A stretch of DNA of 64,000 bases. Source: Bolinopsis microptera. Lineage: Eukaryota; Ctenophora; Tentaculata; Lobata; Bolinopsidae. The notes beneath the pieces were generated by a model. That model was given only the letters and a program-made list of their open reading frames with translations. It was not told the DNA's origin and did no database searches. Made by a program: the position numbers and the translations under genes. The stretch spans positions 13,483,453 through 13,547,452 of the forward strand of contig NC_087084.1 in NCBI RefSeq assembly GCF_026151205.1, read 5' to 3'. Positions 42,118 through 53,000 of the stretch are shown in pieces; positions within the stretch are counted from its first letter, which is position 1, and every line of letters starts with the position of its first letter.

Positions 42118-42855
42118 ATGGATAACTTTCAACACAGCTCAAAGCTTTACTGCCCAGTTACACACGGGGAAATCCTTGGTATAATTAAGGGAAATAAATC
42201 CACAGCAGGAAGTTTCGACAACTGCCAAGTTCATCCATCTATGCTCAAACACCTTGGTCCAAACGCATTGCATGCCCTGAGTATACTTTTTAGCCTCTGC
42301 CTGAGAAATGGAAAATGGGTTTGGAATGCATCTAACATAATATTTCTGAAAAAAGAAGGAAAGAGCAGTTATGCAAAGCCTGGTTCTTACAGACCAATCT
42401 CAATCTCTTCATATTTAGGCAAACTCTTTGAACGGATTCTTGCATGCCGGCTGGAAACATATCTTTTCACTATCGGACTCATTGATAGCAACCAAGAAGG
42501 CTTCTCAAAAGGTAGAAACACTATAAGGTATCTGCACAGGCTAACAGCTGGAATTAAAGGAGACATGATGAAAAAACTGACCGTTCTCTGCCTATTCATT
42601 GACTTCGAAAAAGCATTTGACTCGGTGTGGAAACAAGGCCTGATAGTGAAACTATGGAAGGTTGGTGTGCATGGATGCTACCTAAGAACAATTGATAGTT
42701 TCCTCTTTGGGAGGACGGTAAGCCTCCTCCTAAATGGTTTCATTGGTCCTGTTAGGATGTGCCTCGATTATGGGCTGCCACAAGGCTCTGTTCTGTCACC
42801 AATCCTTTTTAAATTTTATGTGTTCGACATGGAGACCCTGTGTCAACTGTATGAG
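42118..42855 (+). pseudogene. Third LINE reverse transcriptase, first half
   Basis: GSYRPISISSYLGKLFERIL, GFSKGRNTIRYLHRL, LFIDFEKAFDSVWKQGLI (catalytic Asp) and YGLPQGSVLSPILF are RT palm blocks. The frame ends at LCQLYE, where a DNA transposon is inserted before the FADD block. Confidence 0.88.
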
Positions 42856-42899
42856 GGGGGGGTGCCACTGTCCATTTTATCCCTGCAAAAAAAAAACTG

Positions 42900-43035
42900 A
42901 AAAAAGACAAAGACAAAAGGGACAAAATGGACAAGAGGGACAAAATGGACAAAAAAAGATAATAGGGACAAAAAAGACAAAAAAGACAAAAAAGGCGGGG
43001 ACAAAATGGACAAAATGGACAAAAAGGACAGAGAC
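42900..43035 (+). repeat. GGACAAAATGGACAAA minisatellite
   Basis: About a dozen degenerate copies of an 8-9-bp unit (RGGACAAAA). Its inverse appears near the other end of the same element. Confidence 0.85.
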
Positions 43036-43338
43036 AAACGAGTTGACGGATGTTACTCGTCTAAATTTCATCGAAGTAGCGCGCGCCGATTTCTTCTCGA
43101 AACGGCAAGTGCTACGAAGTAGCGCGCGCCGGGCCAGACCATTAACAATGGTCAACAAACGAGACAAATTGACATAACAGGGACAAAATGGACAGTAAAG
43201 AGAAGTCGCTGATTTCCGATAGGGTACAGGGTGTCGATTCTTTATGCTTCTTGTGTCTGAGGAAGCGTTCCTTCTTGTTCCACAGTTGTTTACATTTGGC
43301 TTCTTTTGTTCGTACTCAAAAAGTTTCGCGGTTGCAAA

Positions 43339-43490
43339 TGCCGGCCCATCGAGGAAAATCTTTCTACTTGGTTTTTTAACCAATATAAAGTATGATTAGT
43401 CGGATATAGTACTGAGTTCAAACAGTTCCCGAAACGAAAAAGCAAACGTTTGATTTTTGTTTCGGCGACTAAATCGTCGATGGGCCGGCA
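43339..43490. repeat. 14-bp perfect inverted repeat around a 124-bp loop
   Basis: TGCCGGCCCATCGA (43339-43352) and TCGATGGGCCGGCA (43477-43490). A related structure, GCCCATCGA with TCGATGGGC, lies at 48979-49096. Confidence 0.75.
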
Positions 43491-44379
43491 AATATTTGTT
43501 GTCGAGTAGTGTTGAATACTCATATTAACATGATTATTGATTTAATTTAGGAACTGTATATAAATATGTTTGACCAAGTTTAATTGTTAATGAGAATGCA
43601 CCCCAGCACTGGGCGCGCGCGGCGGCTTTGATGTTAGCGGCTACAAGCTATTGTAGTCATTGGAAGTCAGTGGATTCTTTCTACCTAATTTTACCTCATC
43701 CCATTATGGAACGCGCGCTGGGTAAAAAGAAATCTAGCCAGAGTGGAAGTCGGCGCCCACATTAAATTTTTGGAGAAAATCGCTCGCCAAAATTTTTTGG
43801 ACCAGGACGACGTCCTAGCCTGGCAGCTCATTGCGCGGCGCGTTGCAACGAGCTTCGTTGTTCGTCGACGTACGACGAGCAACGAGAAAAATTGCGTGGC
43901 GCGTCGGGTGGCACATCTTGTAGGTTTACAACCTACCAGGACGCGCGCCGAGTTGGACTCGTCGACGGTCCAATATATGGAACAGATATTTTACGAGTAT
44001 CACCCGTTAAGGCACATCTTAATGGGTGATACGCGTATAAATTTCGATCGCTGACGTACAGCGAGCAGCACAGCTGCGAGTGGTGTCAGCTAGTAGGATT
44101 TCATCCTACAAGGCACATCGCGTTCACCTAGCTAACCAAATGCTTTGGCGCCGCTGCGGGCGCGCTTGTTCCACAAGTCATTTCCGCCTCCGTCGGTCGC
44201 GCGCTACTACAAGCGAGAGGGCTATAGTTAGAGCAACACATCGCGCCACAAGCCAAATATTTATCAACATCTTGACTAGCTACGCGATCCTTTTCCGCAT
44301 GCGCTCGCGCTTTGCTCAAGTTGCGCTTTGCTCAAGTTGCGCTCGCGTTAACTGCGTTAACGACCGAAATTTTCCCAAT

Positions 44380-44660
44380 ATGCAATAATTATTTTGCTTC
44401 TAAAATTCTCTGATAATTAATAATATATCGTAACATGTAATTGTAAGATAAAAAACCTCGCGCGCGCGGCGCTTACATCTGCACCTGAGAATCTCTGAGC
44501 AATGTGTGGCTGTCTGCGCGGCGGGATGTGTATTGAGTATATAGCTGAATTTAGATTTATATTTATTTATAAATGTATAATAATATTAAATATGTATTGG
44601 TTGTTTTGTGGTAAATAAAAATTTTGTTTTACTAAATTTTGTTTTACTCTACATTTGAGC
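44380..44660. repeat. Dispersed module shared with 49560-49830
   Basis: Both copies read TTATTTTGCTTCTAAAATT, then ACATGTAATTGTAAG, then a CGCGGCGC patch. Both end in GTGGTAAATAAAAATTTT with the last 15 bp duplicated. Confidence 0.75.
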
Positions 44661-44816
44661 TTGTTTAATTTTTTGTCTCATTTGTCCAAAATTTTTGTCC
44701 CTTTTGTCCCTTTTGTCCCTACATTGTCCATTTTGTCCACAAAACACTGTCCTTCACAAAAAAATGTAAAAAAAGACAAAGACAAAATGGACAAAATGGA
44801 CAGTAATACCCCCCCC

Positions 44817-45769
44817 TATGAGCAGATTCAGGCCTTCAAATTTGCAGATGATGGAACCATCAAAGTGACTGGAAAAGATCTTGAAGAATGTCTCTTTTAC
44901 CTAGAGCTGGCGATGGGATTCATAGGGGAATGGACTTCTCAATGGAGGATGGTCATAAACTGTAATGTGAATAAAACAGAAGTTATATGTTTCCAATACA
45001 ATGCCAAGATGCTTCAGCTGTTCCCAAATCCTTTGATCTATGTGGAAACACCATCTATCTCACAGACAGCAGCAAAGTACTTGGTATAACACTTGACAGT
45101 AAGTTGAACTTCAAGCAGCACAGCCAGGATGTATACAACAAGCTAATCTACCGCTGGGTTTGTCTGAGCAGGTATACAAACCGTAACTGGGGGATGAACC
45201 AAAAGGTCCTAGTGAGGTTGGCCAAAACTGTGATGTTTTCCTCCCTCTTCTATGGCTCGTTTATCTGGCAAACTAATGCCAACATGCTGGAACTGAACAA
45301 ACTTTGGTACAAGGTTGCAAAATCTGCTGTGGGAGCAGTCTTCAATGTTCAAAATGCCATACTAGAGGTCATCTTGGGAATACCCCCACTCCGGGTTACA
45401 AACAGAATAATATCGGTAAAGCACTATCTGAAGGTATTCAGTAGTATACATATCGATGTACACCATGACTTCATATTCAGAGAGATAGAATCCGGAAACA
45501 CAAAAATTCTGGGCCAGATGCGGGATGTGCTGAAATTTCTAAAGTGGAAGGTGGAAGTACATGCTGACTCTGTTCTGCCAGGTGATGCAATAATAATTGG
45601 ACTGAATGATGCCTCGAAATTGTTCGAGCTCTCTAGGAAAGCCTGCCATTACACCATGCCAAGGTCTCTATCAAACAATTCACTGAATTCGTATGGCAGG
45701 AATCTATTAAGAACCAGTTACAAATGGAGGGCTGGTCTCAAATTCCCGTGGTGTCTACCACACCCCTGA
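44817..45769 (+). pseudogene. Third LINE reverse transcriptase, second half
   Basis: Resumes at YEQIQAFKFADDGTIKV, giving the catalytic Asp pair, directly continuing LCQLYE across the insertion. It shifts frame near 45075 into SSKVLGITLDSKLNFKQHS and runs through the thumb region. Another shift near 45655 leads to the last segment. Confidence 0.85.
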
Positions 45770-46155
45770 AGTTCCCTTATCATACTAGCAGAGAAACTGA
45801 GGTTCTAGTCATGAGCTTGTTTTACAAAAACAATCTTCTAAACTCATTTCTTTTTGTCCTTGACAGACTGAAATGGCCATCTCCCTATTGCTCCTGTGGT
45901 CATGAAGAACAAACTGCAATTCATATACTGACTAGTTGTGGTCATGTTGACGAAGACCTTAGGGACCAAGCCTCATATCTTCTCAGTATTGGTAACGAGG
46001 TCTCCAACCTGGAAGATCTGGGTACTCCACACTTGGCTATCCTAAACTGCTCCAGAGATCCAAAATTCATCCAAATCTGCAGTGAATGTGTGAATAATGA
46101 TGACCTCAAGCTAAGAAGGAAGATCTGTATTTCTACAGGGCCCACCCACGCCTAG
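45655..46155 (+). pseudogene. Third LINE C-terminal zinc finger region
   Basis: In the third frame: QFTEFVWQESIKNQLQ, then RLKWPSPYCSCGHEEQTAIH and ILTSC. The C-x-C-x8-H-x4-C finger is typical for the end of I/Jockey-type LINE proteins. Ends at the TAG at 46153-46155. Confidence 0.75.
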
Positions 46156-46225
46156 CTGGGGAGTCTAGTCCCTACATTAGACGGCCAATGCTCTATCCAT
46201 TGGTATGTACGCGGCCTTACCCAGG
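46145..46225 (-). tRNA. tRNA-like fragment (A-box half)
   Basis: The minus strand reads ACCAATGGATAGAGCATTGG then CCGTCTAATGTAGGG, which matches the D arm and anticodon arm of many tRNA-derived SINEs. No good B box was found, so probably a relic. Confidence 0.4.
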
Positions 46226-47369
46226 CCTGTAATAAATGGGGAGTCCCTCTTAGGACGACCAGTGCTAGACACTGTTTACTACTGACTGAATGGAAACCTA
46301 CTTTACTCTTTGGATTGGTAGAACCTGTCTGGTTACATGGACATTGGAGCTAGTTTTATATTAACTCACATGATATTATTGTCGACTTAGACTGCTTGGA
46401 TGTATCACATCTCAACCATTGTTGGGTGTGTTACTTTGTTTTGGGATTCACTTTTAAGCTTTATTGATTTTATCTATAAAATTGCATCTCCATTGATATT
46501 TATGTAACTCGAGAAACTTTTTCTACCAAAAACGTTTTCGATCGGGAATCGTCTTTAAATTATTTTGGGGAATATTTTGACTTGATATAACGACGTCGTC
46601 GTAATGACACAAGTGACTGATCAACCACCTTATTTGATAGTGTTTTTAAAAATAAAGTATTTATATTTTTAACTTGGGGTGTAAATAATTTTAGGGTTTT
46701 TATTTTTTAAATTTCAGATCTTTCATACTATTTGTTACTAAAATGCTCATTGTAGCCTATAATATTTAGATTTTCATCGTCATCATAACTTATTAAAATT
46801 AACTTTATTGTTTATGAAGTTATAATTAAAATAATTAAAATATTTGTATGAACATTTTTGATGATTTTATGTATAATTATGTTTTTATTGATTTATGATA
46901 ATGATTTGTCATCATTTCACTTTTCCTATGTCATTGATAAAGGAGTGGTGTTTACTTCAATGCCCAATGTCACTTCTCACTTAGTTTTTTTGGAGTACAT
47001 TTTCATGAAAACCCCTGGCCCCAGTGGCGTAACGTTGTATTCCCACTCCCCCTGTTAGTGCCCTCTTACCCTTTTTTAAAAGTAAAAATGTAAAATTGGA
47101 CAAATTAAGGTGATTTTAGAGGATATGCCGGTAAAATCTCTACTTTAAAAAAGTGTGTTTCTAGATCAAAATGCACAGTTTTGCTAGTACTTAAGTTAAG
47201 TTTTTTCAAAATTGTCCCACATTCAAACGACGATTTGGCGCCCCCCTAAAATGGCACCAAGTTCTCAATATAATCATAATATTACTTAGGCTTGAATTAG
47301 GTTTCCTCACCAAACGAGTAGGATTCTTACATGAAGCATCCTGCAACACATTAGAAACGCCATTTTATA
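46226..47369. other. Gene-free, AT-rich interval
   Basis: Nothing coding. CAGTGGCGTAACGTTG at 47024 is a transposon-end-like string also present at 50875 in the ABC transporter intron. Confidence 0.45.
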
Positions 47370-47685
47370 TAGGGTGGCCCAGAAGTAACTACCCACACGC
47401 AACCCTTTATTAACTCACGTAAGTCTTCTTAGAATTGCACAGAAATTTTAGAGATTATAGATATGGGTCAAACTTAGATTTCCTGAAAGTTTCGTCAAAT
47501 TTAATCAATTACAGTGGGTGTGGCACGCCACTCCCTCTTTATCGCTTTTGTCACCATAAGGTGAGGATGCTTTCAGCTAGGAACTTCAAAGTTTCTAGAC
47601 ACATTTGGTTTGATAATTAAAGTGCTTTCTTAAAATTTAAAGTTGGTTGTTCACAATTTAACCGAGTTATAACCCTTTTAAAATC

Positions 47686-47982
47686 TTGCAGATACGTTGT
47701 TTAATGGAACTTTTTAAGATCATTAAGTCACGAGTACCAATTTCGTTATACTACTTATTCAACATATCAAATAGGAAAGATAATCTGTTCATTACACCCT
47801 CTCCAACTAATCAATTTATTTATAAATCTGCATGGCTGTGGAACGAATTCCGTAAAGTTGGCCCGTTAAATTTCACCTCCACATGCGGATCTGTCAAGAA
47901 TTTACTTAAACAGTCACTTCTAAGAGCTCAAAACCGGTATGGAACTGAGTGGTGTGACAGAAATTTCACTGAATTCTGATTA
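47686..47982 (+). pseudogene. LINE ORF2 C-terminal tail
   Basis: PISLYYLFNISNRKDNLF, SAWLWNEF and SVKNLLKQSLLRAQ match the end of CR1/Jockey-type ORF2 proteins. Only the last hundred codons remain, ending in TGA. Confidence 0.65.
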
Positions 47983-48134
47983 TGAAGTGATATTCATTTG
48001 CCTGTTATTCCCACTTAAGCACTTACTGACTGACAAGCTTATCTATGAATACCATGCTTGCATTTAGGTAAACAACATACAACTCATTTCCAAGTTACGC
48101 TGAGCGCAACCGCCGAATGACTCAGCAATATTGA

Positions 48135-48179
48135 AACGCGCGCGCATAGCATTGCGCGCCGATGCTATGCGCGCGCGTT
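48135..48179. repeat. 18-bp perfect hairpin, CGCG-rich
   Basis: Arms AACGCGCGCGCATAGCAT and its exact inverse around a 9-nt loop. Confidence 0.95.
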
Positions 48180-49559
48180 GTCGGCCGAAACTTGGGAAGT
48201 TCCCGCTCTAATATTCAGACGACAGTGATGACTCATTAAGAGCACTAATTTCGACCACTTTCCCGGTCGAACCATACCAAATCAAACTAATTGACCCACG
48301 TGTATAGCCAATGTCCTGGCGGTGCTGAGCCGATGTAAAACTCTTCTGTAAACTCTTTTGTCTCTTGTAACTTGTTTATATTTTATATTTTAGTTATACT
48401 GTGTACTGTGTACAATAGTTATAGCGTATAGTGTGTGTAGTGTGTAGTGGTTATTTTGTTGTGACGTGTCACTTTATACTTTGCTACCAACGTCAGCCTT
48501 GACTTACCATTTATTGTAATTGGTACAGCATATATCAAAACTAAAACACTGTTTTCGATCTGACGGGTGATGGGCTCTCTCTGATGGGACACAGTTCTAG
48601 GGGGTACCCGGGGTACGAGTTAACGAATAGTGTTCGTGTCCTTCCACAATCCCCTCTCATTGTGTTTTTGACGGAGGAGAAGCCTAGTTCATCCGTCTGC
48701 ATCGCTTAATCGAGTTGAAAATTTAGCCAATAACAAACTAAATTACATGTTATACTGATAGCAGGTGTAGAGTTTATAACATACAAATTCTAAATTTTTG
48801 ACGGCTGACGATGGTAAGTCGCTACGTTTAATTCGGGACTTTTATAGTCTTAAGTCTTGGAGCTCAAAATGTCTCGTGCTGTGGGCCGTATAAACGGCGC
48901 ACACCACCGCCCCGCCTTACTTCACGGTTGCGGGGCGGAGCTGGTGCCGTTTGTCTCGGCCTCAAGTGGCGAGTGCTTGCCCATCGAATACACGATTGAA
49001 ACACTAATTATTTATTGGAATTCTACAGTTTCCAAAACGAAGTACGAAGATATATTAACTTTGAGCTTTGTTTTGGCGACTGCTTCATCGATGGGCGAGT
49101 AGGTATTTGTTGTTTAGCAGTGTTGAATATTGGAGCAATTATATAATGTATATCTCCATCATAATATAGGCTAGTGTAAAGATATATAATCAAGAATACA
49201 AACAAACGCGAACGGTATTAGTAACTCGCTAGATTATAGATGTTATTTAAACACATATGTTTACGTCAATTATTACTAAAATTAATATTCTTTTTGCTTT
49301 AATATAATTACATTGTACATGTCACATGGATTAATGGATTAGTTGAATGAAACGTGTGCTACAAATGTCTACGCCTCACGCAGAACTGCGTACCGCTCAG
49401 TACTAATTCATGCTTGAGCGGTACTGCTGTTCACAGTGGCGCGCACTCAATTTAATCACAATAAATAACGAGCGCGCGGTTTTTTTTTGGAATCTCTCCA
49501 TTATTATATTAATTAGATCGCAGTGCTCACGGCCTGTACTGAGTAAACGACAGAAATAT

Positions 49560-49830
49560 CTTTTAAATTATTTTGCTTCTAAAATTTTGGCTCAAGTAAT
49601 TAAGAAATGTGACATGTAATTGTAAGTTAACAATTAAATAGATCCTGTGCGCGGCGCCTACAGCTGACCTACGAATTTCTGAACAATTTTAAATTGTGGC
49701 TGTGTGCGCGGCGTACTGTATATGTGTTTGAAATTGAAATTTGAATTTATTTATGAATATAACATTATGTATTGATTATTTGTGGTAAATAAAAATTTTT
49801 CTTTCCTAAATTTTTCTTTCCTACATGATC
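49560..49830. repeat. Dispersed module shared with 44380-44660
   Basis: Second copy of the module ending in GTGGTAAATAAAAATTTT with a duplicated 15-bp end. It lies near the right end of the TA-flanked element. Confidence 0.75.
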
Positions 49831-49892
49831 CAGCACTTAATCAGTGATATCTTCACTTAATTGTGTTGGGCAGTTACTTCTGGGCCACCCTG

Positions 49893-50009
49893 TATTATTA
49901 TACCCAAATCATTGAATATTCATTTGTGTTGCCAAATTTTATAATTTAATTGAATAACCCCCATTAGGTTGTCATGCATGTACGTAAAAGCGTAAATAAA
50001 TAGACAAAG
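49893..50009 (+). promoter_or_regulatory. Short 5' region of the ABCB gene next to a transposon end
   Basis: Only 117 bp separate the inverted-repeat element from the ATG, so the ABCB promoter must use transposon DNA or lie beyond it, unless a 5' non-coding exon exists. No clear TATA box seen. Confidence 0.4.
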
Positions 50010-50098
50010 ATGCCAACAACAAAGGTTGCTCCAGACCTGGAAAAGAATGGAAATGTAATTGAAAATTGTGTCAGCAAAGATGCAGCCATTGACTTGAG
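50010..50098 (+). CDS. ABCB1: ABCB exon 1
   Basis: [16 protein letters not shown] and onward; polar cytosolic N terminus; donor GTAATA; ends in phase 2. Confidence 0.8.
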
Positions 50099-53000
50099 GT
50101 AATAATTTCCTCAGGAGTTCTACTATATTAAAAGGGTGAGCAAAGTTACCTCACATTTTACTTTCTGTGAAACTACACCTAAGCTATGTCATATGTCGTT
50201 ATCAACTGACTGTTGAAATAATGTTACAATTATACTAAATCAAATCAAAATATAATGACACAAACATCATCACACATCATCACAAATATATCTACTAAAG
50301 TTTGAAAATTATCTTAAATCTATTGGCCTAGACAACCATGTTAAAATGAATCTAATTTACATACTTTCCACTACTATATAAGTTGATAAAGCGTTTTTTA
50401 GCAACATGAGGATTACACACAAGATATTCATTGTGCTTCTCTTTATTAGTAGCATACTGTAAATTTTAAATGTGTTTTTCAGTGATGATGGTGATCAGAA
50501 AGATAAGAAGGGGAAGAAAGGAAAAGGAAAAGATGAAGAAGAAAAAGAGCCAGAGATGGTTCCATTCGGCCAATATGTGAGTCAAATGAATCATCATTAA
50601 TCATTAGTCATTACACTCCTGCAGAGTGCTGAGTCCCTTACTTATGATGCTTTATTATTACAAATTATCAATAGTTTAAATTCCCAATTAGTCAGACTGA
50701 GCAGGTTGAGCTGTAGTAATAAACAGTTCTGAGGTGTTAAAACATTTTCATTACTATCTTCAGTAACATCCTGAATCAGAAACTCGGTTAATATCAGTTC
50801 CTACAAAGTTTAACATTGGAAATGAAATGACACAACTAAAAACGATATGAATATAAAAAACATAACTCTTGTGCAGTGGCGTAACGTTGCCAGTTGGCGT
50901 CCCCCCGCCGAAAAAGCGCCCCCCTGCAGGTGCCCCCTCCTTATTACCAATTAATAGAATTCAATATTTTTCAGTATCGATATGCTACTAAGTTAGACGG
51001 GCTCTTTATAACAGTTGCCATATTCTTTTCTGCTATAAAAGGGTTAGCTTGGCCTTCTATCATGGTCGTGTTTGGTAAGTTCATTAAAATTTGAATGAGT
51101 AAAATTCTGGTGATATAACTATTTTCTTAAAAAAGTCCCAAAACCTAATCTCTTTAATATCATTGAAAAAATATTTCATGCTCCAGGAAAAATGATAGAT
51201 GATCTAGTTGTGATAGATGGAGAAACGGTTCGTGGATCGCAAATGGCTTTGTTTGCTTACATTTACATTGGAATGGGCTTTTGTAAGTAAAAAGATATGA
51301 ATAATTTTTCATATACCTGTTTTAAGAAATCTGCCACTTTCAACTCAGATCAGGAGTATTTTCAGTCCTGACAATTAGACTTAATTACTTCTAATTAACC
51401 AATCAGCTCGCAAGGGCATCCAACATCGGTTATCCAGTGACCATCATCAATACTTAGCCACCTCTTCTCTTGTTATTCACACATTTATTTCGATGTAAGG
51501 TCTGACTCGACTGTGTATAATACATTACAGTGAACATATTAGCTGGATACCTCTCGACCACGTTCATGCTCCTGTCAGCGGAACGACAGTCCAGCAAGGC
51601 AAGGAACGAGTACTTCAGGGCTATCATGAGGCAGGAAATAGGATGGTTTGATGAAACCTCCAGTGGAGAACTCACAACTAGGCTGACTAGGTTAAATATT
51701 CATAATTTTAATCTTATTAGGAGGGTTTGAGATTGTAAATTTCAGTGTTAATTTAATCCATTAATTGTTTGGTTATTTGACTCCTGGTGTGAAACACGCA
51801 TATAATACAGGGTCGTTTGTTTGTAAACTTGCAATGTCACCTTGACTATTCCGGTAGTTGAACCTCACAATTAGTTACATTACGTCAACCTCACAATAAT
51901 ATGTGCTTTTAACCTTAAATCGTCTAAGTCGTGTAACTTTATGTGCCCAGAAAAATAAAATACTAATTTTTATTTTAGCTTATGATTAATATTATATTTT
52001 TACCTATAGTTTACCTAGATTTTAGAGAACAGTTAAAAACCGAGTAAACTTCTGGCCACCAGCATTATCTAACAGGAGTATTATTTCTCTGTAATTTCTA
52101 ACTGTGTCATGTACCTTGTCTCATACAATGACTTTACTCTTGCCTACAATTTATAGAATAGTCAAGCAAAAATAAAGTGATATGTCTGAATCAGAGTTAT
52201 TGAGTTTTATATTACAAAATAGGACAAAATCAAATTACCAAAAATGTTGTTAAACAAGTTTGTTGCGCAGTATCTCAGTTAACTAGGTCTTGAATGTAAA
52301 TTCCTCAGCATCAAAATGGAGGCTAAAATATGTAATTAATATTATAATGCTTTTGGACATGGACACGAAGGGAAACACACAACGTAAGGCTTGAAATCTT
52401 CGTAAAACTACATCATTAGAGCCTGTAAAAACATTTAACTTAAGATAAGCACTCTATCCAGTAAAATTAAGCAATATTATGTCTTGACACGAAGCAACAT
52501 AACAGTGAACATATTTCAGTGATATCAACAAGCTGAAAGATGGTATGTCGGACAAAGTATCTATGGCAGTCCAGTGGATGACAGCCTTCGTGGCCGGCTT
52601 TATCATTGCCTTCTTTTACGAGTGGAGATTATCTCTCGTCATCTTGTCTACTTCGCCCCTTCTAGCTATTTCTGGATATTTCCTTAGTAAGGTTAGTCCT
52701 CAAGTTAATGATATATTATGATGAGTATTTAATTTTAGTCTGAAAATTTTAATATCTTAAACTCTATTCTTAAAGATACCACCGATTTATTTAATTACTG
52801 AGAGTTGTTATTGAAAGTATAGAAAGTTATAGCCATGATAATCAATAATAATAGAGGGGGGTTCCAACCTCATTCTGCCTCATTTGGGCAGCTAAAAAAG
52901 GCAAAATTGGGATGAGGCAGAATGAGGTTGGAACCCTCCAATAGAGTTAGTAAAATCAAAATGTTATTTTGAATTGATTCAAACGAATTTAAGGTCATTT

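Larger units (their letters stand above)
42856..44816. mobile_element. 1961-bp non-autonomous DNA element inserted in the LINE RT
   Basis: Flanked by TATGAG (42850-42855 and 44817-44822). Imperfect inverted ends GGGGGGGTGCCACTGTCCAT and its counterpart ending AATGGACAGTAATACCCCCC. Subterminal GGACAAAATGGACAAA-type repeats lie at 42900-43030 and, inverted, at 44680-44800. No transposase recognised. Internal GC-rich, CGCG-containing modules are shared with 15031-15148 and with the 47370-49892 element. Confidence 0.85.
40567..46160 (+). mobile_element. Third LINE (I/Jockey-like), decayed and split by an insertion
   Basis: ORF1 with zinc knuckles, APE endonuclease (C-terminal half missing), RT, and a C-terminal Cys/His finger (CSCGHEEQTAIHILTSC). 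It carries a deletion near 41950, an in-frame TAG at 42088-42090, frameshifts near 45075 and 45655, and a 1961-bp DNA element inside the RT (42856-44816). Confidence 0.85.
47370..49892. mobile_element. 2.5-kb TA-flanked inverted-repeat element (Tc1/mariner-like ends)
   Basis: Ends YAGGGTGGCCCAGAAGTAAC in inverted orientation, extending through ACTRCCCA, with TA on each outer side. TA duplication and this end sequence style fit Tc1/mariner-type transposons. No transposase was found; the interior is a mosaic of a LINE 3' piece, a hairpin and the module shared with 43.2-44.7 kb. Confidence 0.75.

Noticed and set aside
42734-43177. 147-codon frame running from LINE RT into KKTKKTKKAGTKWTKWTK
   Set aside because: A shadow of the RT frame, then read through the GGACAAAA minisatellite of the inserted element.
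43743-44388. Plus-strand frames of about 100 codons in the inserted DNA element
   Set aside because: GC-rich composition opens several frames at once; no recognisable domain and no conservation with the cassette copy at 48.9 kb.
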